From contig NZ_JAEKIS010000008.1 in the NCBI RefSeq assembly GCF_017311415.1, forward strand, positions 124,001 through 188,000: a stretch of 64,000 bases of DNA. The letters run 5' to 3'. Made by a program: the position numbers and the translations under genes. The notes under the pieces are model-generated. The model worked only from the letters and a program-made list of their open reading frames with translations, was not told the origin of the DNA and ran no database searches. The DNA is from Salipiger abyssi (GTDB lineage: Bacteria > Pseudomonadota > Alphaproteobacteria > Rhodobacterales > Rhodobacteraceae). This document shows, piece by piece, positions 59,620-64,000 of this stretch; the stretch's first letter is position 1; each line of letters opens with the position of its first letter.

Positions 59620-61385
59620 TCGCTCCGCGTCAGGCCGGCGACCATGTTGGGGTTGTAGCCAGGCTGGACACGGGCGTCGATCACCACGCTCTTGCCCTCC
59701 TGCACCATGGCGATGCCCTTGCGCACCGCCTCGACCAGCTCGCCCGCCGTCGTGACCGGGCCGATGCCTTCGCAGCCCTGCGCGCGCGCAACGCCTGCGA
59801 TGTCGATATCCGGATCGCCGATGCGCTGGCCGATCCACTTGTTCTCGACCGGGCGGTTGCGCGCCACCGCGACGCGCTCCTGATGCACCTCGTCATTGTA
59901 GAAGGAGCGGTTGTTCGACACCACCGCCAGGAACGGCGTGCCGTAATGCGCCGCCGTCCAGAAGGCCGAGGCCGCCATCATGAAGTCGCCATCGCCGAGC
60001 ACCGCCACCGGCAGCCGGTCGCTGTCCTTCAGTGCCAGCGCGGCCCCGATCAGCATGCCCGGACCCGAGCCGATCCCGGCGCCGCCATCGGAGCCCAGGA
60101 AGTCGAGCGGGTGGCGGAAATGCCAGCTCTCGCCGGCCCAGCCCAGCGGCAGCCGCACCATCGAGGCGCAGACCCCGTCCAGACCCTCGCCGAGCGCGCC
60201 GGCCAGCGTCATGATGTCGAGCGGCGTATCGGCGGGCGGCGCGTCGAGCGCCGGCTTCACCGGCAGATCCTCGGGCAGCGTGCCCGCGCCCACGCCGAGC
60301 GCGTCGGCAAGCGCATGCACCGCCGCGTCCGGCGTGCTGGCAAGGTGCAGGTCGAGCGCCGGCAGCGCCTGATGCTCCATGCCCCAGCCATTGTGCAGCT
60401 GATAGTCGATGGAGGCCTGAATGACCTTGGCCTTGATCTCGCCGCCGAGCTTCAGCGTGCCGGCCACGTCGAGCCAGTCGAGACTGAGGATCACATCGGC
60501 GCGGCGCAGCACCTCGCCCGCCGCGTCGTCGATGAAGAAGGCCGGTTTGCCGCGATGTTGCGGGTGGTCGGTCGGGAAGGAGGCGCCGATACGGATATCG
60601 GTCAGCACCTCGGCCCCGAGCGCCTCGGCCAGCGCCACGCGCCGCGCCCAGTCCGCCGGATCGCGCGACACGCGGCCCGCCAGGATCACCGGGGTCTTGG
60701 CGCCCTTCAGCAGCTCGGCAGCCTGCGCCACGCCCGTGGCCGAGGGATCGGCGGGCATCGGCGGCTGGTAGCGGGCGTAATCGGGCAGCGCCGGCACGCT
60801 CTCATGCTGCTTTTCCTGGATCGACACGTCGAAATTCACATAGGTCGGCCCGAAGGGCGCGGTGCGCGCGATCACATCGGCGCGCAGCATGGATTCGATC
60901 GCCGCGCCCATCGAGGCGGGCTGGTCGTCCCATTTCACGTAATTGCGGATCATCGACGCCTGATCGCGGCAGGTGTGCAGCCAGTCGATCCAGGGCCGCC
61001 GCATCGCCGCATCCACCGGGCCGGTCGCGCCATAGATCAGCACCGGCACCCGGTCGCACCAGGCGTTGAAGATCGCCATGGTGCCGTGCATGAGACCTAC
61101 ATTGCTGTGCAGGATCACCGCCAGCGGCTCGCCCGTCACCTTGGCATAGCCGTGGGCGATGGCCACCGCATGTTCCTCGTGCAGGCAGAGCAGCATCTGC
61201 GGATCGTGGTTGCCGAGCTTGTTGACCAGGCTGTCATGCAGCCCGCGAAAGCTCGACCCCGGGTTCAGCGCAACGTATTTCACGCCAAGGCCTCGCAGCA
61301 CTTCCGCGAAGATATCGCTGCCCCAGACCCCGTTATCCTCCGACGGGAGCGGCGTTTCCACGCGCTGTGGTGTCAGATCGTTCAT
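59616..61385 (-). CDS. thiamine diphosphate-dependent enzyme (acetolactate synthase/benzoylformate decarboxylase superfamily)
   Basis: A 589-residue three-domain ThDP enzyme. Catalytic Glu70 in LLCLHEEHAVAIAHGYAKVTG (in part), central domain with PVILAGRVSRDPADW, and the cofactor motif GDGDFMMAASAFW...VVSNNRSFYND, matching the GDG-x(~25)-NN pattern. It lacks the quinone or FAD residues of pyruvate oxidase that I can recognise. This group includes decarboxylases, carboligases and lyases acting on 2-oxoacids. It lies 34 bases after the racemase-like gene. The substrate is unknown, but it probably acts on the acid imported by the TRAP system. Confidence 0.9.
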   Translation of the reverse strand: MNDLTPQRVETPLPSEDNGVWGSDIFAEVLRGLGVKYVALNPGSSFRGLHDSLVNKLGNHDPQMLLCLHEEHAVAIAHGYAKVTGEPLAVILHSNVGLMHGTMAIFNAWCDRVPVLIYGATGPVDAAMRRPWIDWLHTCRDQASMIRNYVKWDDQPASMGAAIESMLRADVIARTAPFGPTYVNFDVSIQEKQHESVPALPDYARYQPPMPADPSATGVAQAAELLKGAKTPVILAGRVSRDPADWARRVALAEALGAEVLTDIRIGASFPTDHPQHRGKPAFFIDDAAGEVLRRADVILSLDWLDVAGTLKLGGEIKAKVIQASIDYQLHNGWGMEHQALPALDLHLASTPDAAVHALADALGVGAGTLPEDLPVKPALDAPPADTPLDIMTLAGALGEGLDGVCASMVRLPLGWAGESWHFRHPLDFLGSDGGAGIGSGPGMLIGAALALKDSDRLPVAVLGDGDFMMAASAFWTAAHYGTPFLAVVSNNRSFYNDEVHQERVAVARNRPVENKWIGQRIGDPDIDIAGVARAQGCEGIGPVTTAGELVEAVRKGIAMVQEGKSVVIDARVQPGYNPNMVAGLTRSE

Positions 61386-61419
61386 ATTGTCTTCTCCTTC
61401 ATATGTTCCGATTGATGTT

Positions 61420-62184
61420 TCAATGTTGGCTCAGCAGGCAGCCGAAGCCCTCGGGCCGGTCGGACAGACCGGCGCGGCGCAGCAGATGCCACGCCATGAC
61501 CTGGTTGCTGGTGATCACGGGTTTGCCGAGGATCGCCTCCAGCGGCGCCACGGTCTCAAGCGAGCGGATCGCGGTGCAGCTGAGGAAATACGCCTCTGCC
61601 TCGGGGGTCTGCCGCTGGCGGGTCAGATCGTACCAGAGCGCCGGATCGGCCTCGGCCATCTCGGCGGTGGTGTTGAGACCCTGGCCAAAGGCATCGGCAA
61701 CGGCGATGCCGTGGCGGTTGAGAAAGGCAACCTCGCTTTCGACGATATGGTCGAGATAGGGCGTGACGAGCACGATGTTGCGCGCCGAAAGCGCCTCCAG
61801 CGCCGCGATCACCGCCTCTGACGTCGCCACCACATCGCTACCCGACGCGGCACGCGCCCGCGCGAGGATATCCGCCTCGCGTGCGGCGCTCTGGGTCGAG
61901 ACGGCGGTGCAGTGGAAGCCCACCAGCGCGGGCGCCACATCGCCGACCAGCGCCGCGGCGCCGTCGATATCGCGCGTCATCGCGTCGAGCTCTTCGGGCG
62001 AGCTGCCGGTGAGCCGCAGCCGCGTGACATGCAACGAGATATCCCGCGGCATCATCGCCGCAAGCTCGCCCTCCGCCACGCGGTTGCCCGAGGGCATGAT
62101 GATGCCGAACCGGGCACGCGCGCCAAACCGGACCCGGCCCGAGGCCAGATCCGGTGCAGCACTGTTTGTCGTCTCTGTCGCCAT
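61420..62184 (-). CDS. Asp/Glu racemase-superfamily protein (arylmalonate decarboxylase/maleate isomerase-like)
   Basis: A 254-residue protein. FGIIMPSGNRVAEGELAAMMP at the start (in part: GIIMPSGNRVAEGE) is typical of maleate cis-trans isomerase and arylmalonate decarboxylase relatives. Two candidate catalytic cysteines are Cys92 (FHCTAVST) and Cys203 (LSCTAIRS), as in isomerases of this group; arylmalonate decarboxylase itself keeps only one. ATG 62184 has GGAAAG four bases upstream; an ATG at 62196 is less well placed. It is preceded by a hairpin and lies between the TRAP binding protein and the ThDP enzyme. Confidence 0.88.
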   Translation of the reverse strand: MATETTNSAAPDLASGRVRFGARARFGIIMPSGNRVAEGELAAMMPRDISLHVTRLRLTGSSPEELDAMTRDIDGAAALVGDVAPALVGFHCTAVSTQSAAREADILARARAASGSDVVATSEAVIAALEALSARNIVLVTPYLDHIVESEVAFLNRHGIAVADAFGQGLNTTAEMAEADPALWYDLTRQRQTPEAEAYFLSCTAIRSLETVAPLEAILGKPVITSNQVMAWHLLRRAGLSDRPEGFGCLLSQH

Positions 62185-62210
62185 GTGGCTTTCCATCCAA
62201 AGTTGACGGA

Positions 62211-62250
62211 GCCCCCGCCCGCGCAATGGGAGAAAGGCGCGGACGGGGGC
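62211..62250 (-). other. intercistronic hairpin after the TRAP binding protein gene
   Basis: GCCCCCGCCCGCGC (62211-62224) and GCGCGGACGGGGGC (62237-62250) form a 14-bp stem with one mismatch and a 12-base loop. There is no T-run on the minus strand. Structures at this place often keep binding-protein mRNA more abundant than the downstream genes. Confidence 0.6.
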
Positions 62251-62324
62251 GTTTCGGGCCCGGGTTGCGGCGCGGAGGAGGCGCCCGCCCTGAGAGGGTG
62301 GGAGAGACCGCGGGCCCGTTTTGG

Positions 62325-63440
62325 TTATTGACCGAGCTTCGAGAACACCTCGCGCTCGAGCAGTTCGGCAAAGGCCTCCGGATCGCCCTCGACATCCGCG
62401 ACGAGCCCCTTCCAGCGCTCCAGCGTCTCGATATGCTGGCGCACGATCGCCTCGGCATCGGCCGATCCGCCAAGCTTGACGATATCGGCGGCCACCGCGT
62501 CGAGTTCGCGCGAGCGGAAATCCTCCATCGCCTCGTTGTAGGCGTCATCTGGTTGCCAGAAGACGATGCCCTTCTCCTCACCGGCGGTGCGGGCCGAGGC
62601 CTCCTGATCGGCATAGGTCTTGGTGATCTGCGCGATCCGGCCCGGGATCTTCGACAGCAGCGCCTCGCGGTTCGCCGGGTCGAGCCTGTCGACCGAGCCC
62701 TTGTTGAAGACGAATTCGCCAAGCCCGTGATAACTGCCGATGGGCTGATCGACGATGCTGCGCACGGAGTCGATCAGCCCCAGCGTCTCCAGCCAGGCGA
62801 GGTTGCCGACGGCGCAATCGACCTGCCCCTGTTGCAGCGCCGGACCGACCTCGCTCGCCGGCAACGACACCGGCACGGCACCCAGCGCGTTGATCAGCCG
62901 GACCGCAAAACCGCCGGTGACGCGGATCTTGCGCCCCGACAGATCGGAGAACTGTTCGATGGGCTCGGCGCACATGAGATACCAGGGCGAGGCCGCGTGC
63001 CCGCCCAGCCAGACCGCATTCTGATGCTCCAGATCGGCGATGCATTCGGCGCAGTTCAGCATCATGGTCTCGTTGGTCGCGCCGGCGGCGGCCCAGAAGT
63101 TATCCGCGAAGGGCAGCAGCTCGGGCAGCATCGCCACATGCGGGATCTCGCTGGAATTCAGCGTGGGAACGATGAAACCGCCATCGACCACCCCGTCGCG
63201 GATACCGCCCAGCGTGGCATTGCCGCCAAGCATCTGGCCGCCGACAAAGACCTGCGCCGAAAGATCGCCGCCGGTGGTCTCCGACAGATCTTCGAAAAAC
63301 GCCTGCGCCTCGACCGCCTCGATCGCCAGCGGCGGCATGAAAGTGTTGTACATCAGCCGGTCCGCGCTGGCGGCGCTGGCCATGCCGACAATCGCGGTGC
63401 CGGCGAAAAGCCCTATCAGTTTTTGCAGTCTCTTCTGCAT
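62325..63440 (-). CDS. TRAP transporter substrate-binding protein (DctP family)
   Basis: A 371-residue secreted binding protein: signal MQKRLQKLIGLFAGTAIVGMASAASA, then DRLMYNTFMPPLAIEAVEAQAFFEDL (in part). GGDLSAQVFVGGQMLGGNATLGGIRDGVVDGGFIVP in part (GGIRDGVVDGGFIVP) and the conserved RKIRVTGGFAVRLINALGAVPV-type segment, with Arg for carboxylate binding, match the DctP group. An internal CAECIADL near residue 140 is unusual. TRAP systems import organic acids. It follows the large permease gene, reversing the common P-Q-M order. Confidence 0.92.
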   Translation of the reverse strand: MQKRLQKLIGLFAGTAIVGMASAASADRLMYNTFMPPLAIEAVEAQAFFEDLSETTGGDLSAQVFVGGQMLGGNATLGGIRDGVVDGGFIVPTLNSSEIPHVAMLPELLPFADNFWAAAGATNETMMLNCAECIADLEHQNAVWLGGHAASPWYLMCAEPIEQFSDLSGRKIRVTGGFAVRLINALGAVPVSLPASEVGPALQQGQVDCAVGNLAWLETLGLIDSVRSIVDQPIGSYHGLGEFVFNKGSVDRLDPANREALLSKIPGRIAQITKTYADQEASARTAGEEKGIVFWQPDDAYNEAMEDFRSRELDAVAADIVKLGGSADAEAIVRQHIETLERWKGLVADVEGDPEAFAELLEREVFSKLGQ

Positions 63441-63463
63441 TTTCGTTTCTCCTCCCTAAATCC

Positions 63464-63481
63464 GGCCGTTCGTCCGGCCGC
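63464..63481 (-). other. small hairpin between TRAP permease and binding-protein genes
   Basis: CGGCCG-TTCGTC-CGGCCG forms a 6-bp stem in the 43-base gap; the binding-protein ribosome binding site (GGGAGGAG on the minus strand) follows. It may separate permease and binding-protein expression. Confidence 0.4.
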
Positions 63482-63483
63482 TC

Positions 63484-64000
63484 CTAAAGTCCCATAACTC
63501 TTGGCAAAAACAGCGTTATCTCGGGGAATGCGATCAGCAGACCGATCACCGCGAGATCCACCACCAGGAACCACAACACCCCCCTGAAGATCGTCGTGAG
63601 CGGCACGTCAGACCCCACGAGCGATTTCACGGCAAACACGTTCAGCCCGACCGGCGGCGACATCAGGCCGATCTCGACGAATTTCACGATCAGCACGCCC
63701 ATCAGCGTCAGGTCGAGCCCGACCGTCTTGAAGATCGGCAGCATGATCGGCAGCGTCAGGAACAGCAGGCCGAGCGGGTCGAGAAACATCCCCAGCACCA
63801 GAAAGCAGGCGCCGGAGATCAGGATCACCGCGAGCGGCGAGATGTTCGCTTCCGCCATGAACTGCGCCAGGAACATCGGCAGCCCAGAGAAGGCCAGGAA
63901 CCGCGTCAGCAACACCGCGCCGAGCACGATGAAGAACAGCGTCGCGGTGCCGACAAGCGCGTCCCAGAAGCTGGCCTTGATCACCGGCCAGGACAGCGTG
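63484..64000 (-). CDS. TRAP transporter large permease (DctM family), 5' part beyond the window
   Basis: The frame is open to the window edge (SWPVIKASFWDALVGT... continues upstream), so only the C-terminal 171 or so residues are seen. They hold about five helices including LSPLAVILISGACFLVLGMFLDPLGLLFLTLPIMLP in part (GMFLDPLGLLFLTLPI), and VKFVEIGLMSPPVGLNVFAVKSLV in part (GLMSPPVGLNVF), the classic DctM segment. The GTG at 63984 is internal. The small permease and the rest of this gene should lie to the right. Confidence 0.93.
   Translation of the reverse strand, partial: TLSWPVIKASFWDALVGTATLFFIVLGAVLLTRFLAFSGLPMFLAQFMAEANISPLAVILISGACFLVLGMFLDPLGLLFLTLPIMLPIFKTVGLDLTLMGVLIVKFVEIGLMSPPVGLNVFAVKSLVGSDVPLTTIFRGVLWFLVVDLAVIGLLIAFPEITLFLPRVMGL

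Overview
The window looks like chromosome from a high-GC alphaproteobacterium of the Rhodobacteraceae (roseobacter/Salipiger/Paracoccus-like). The grounds are the strong GC bias at third codon positions, the gene order of the lanthanide methanol dehydrogenase locus beside flhA-fghA, the many ABC and TRAP importers, and an intergenic motif I remember as recurrent in this family (8419-8454). I see no rRNA, tRNA, CRISPR array, phage or insertion sequence. The assignment rests on pattern recognition only; no search was run.

Region 1 (1-15575) is a C1/alcohol oxidation locus. On the minus strand lie flhA-fghA-cytochrome c-xoxF-xoxG-xoxJ-CXXXCW protein (14788 down to 8500): methanol or a related alcohol is oxidised by a PQQ/lanthanide dehydrogenase, electrons pass to c-type cytochromes, and formaldehyde is cleared by the glutathione pathway. 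Beside it are two divergent operons of PQQ-associated periplasmic genes. The plus operon (5586-8350) encodes a DUF2380/DUF3280-like protein, an SRPBCC protein, a beta-propeller and a SoxYZ-like carrier. The minus operon (5432-1118) encodes an ABC-type binding protein, a beta-propeller, a second binding protein, an ABC ATPase and a small secreted protein, with no permease. A partial FAD oxidoreductase occupies the left edge.

Region 2 (15600-19840) holds a Phd/VapC-type toxin-antitoxin pair and the nadA-nadB-nadC operon for quinolinate/NAD synthesis.

Region 3 (20026-35004) is nitrogen/sulfur compound catabolism on the plus strand. It has a small AtzG-like protein with an amidase, a LysR regulator, a tightly overlapping operon (cysteine hydrolase, two allantoinase-like polysaccharide deacetylase homologues, a second amidase), then hyuA-hyuB, an amino-acid-type FAD oxidase, a VOC protein, a sulfurtransferase and a cystathionine beta-lyase-like enzyme.

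Region 4 (35011-45200, minus strand) is one long operon: flavin-dependent monooxygenase, dipeptide-type ABC importer (binding protein, two permeases, two ATPases), a BisC-like molybdoenzyme and a LysR regulator. It looks like uptake and oxidation of an unidentified S- or N-containing compound.

Region 5 (45755-57839) is aromatic catabolism. An amidohydrolase/small protein/Rieske ferredoxin operon faces a MarR regulator across two tandem palindromic operators. Next come homologues of the complete upper o-phthalate pathway: oxygenase, reductase, dihydrodiol dehydrogenase and 4,5-dihydroxyphthalate decarboxylase. Two separate promoters in this set share the same TTAG-N4-CTAA element at an identical offset from TTGACA. 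A DMT exporter, an FMN-dependent 2-hydroxyacid dehydrogenase and a fused TRAP permease flank the set.

Region 6 (57963-64000) has a small membrane protein, then a minus-strand operon running in from the right edge: TRAP large permease (partial), TRAP binding protein, an Asp/Glu racemase-superfamily protein (arylmalonate decarboxylase/maleate isomerase-like), a ThDP-dependent enzyme and a D-2-hydroxyacid dehydrogenase. This looks like an import-and-degrade module for an organic acid.
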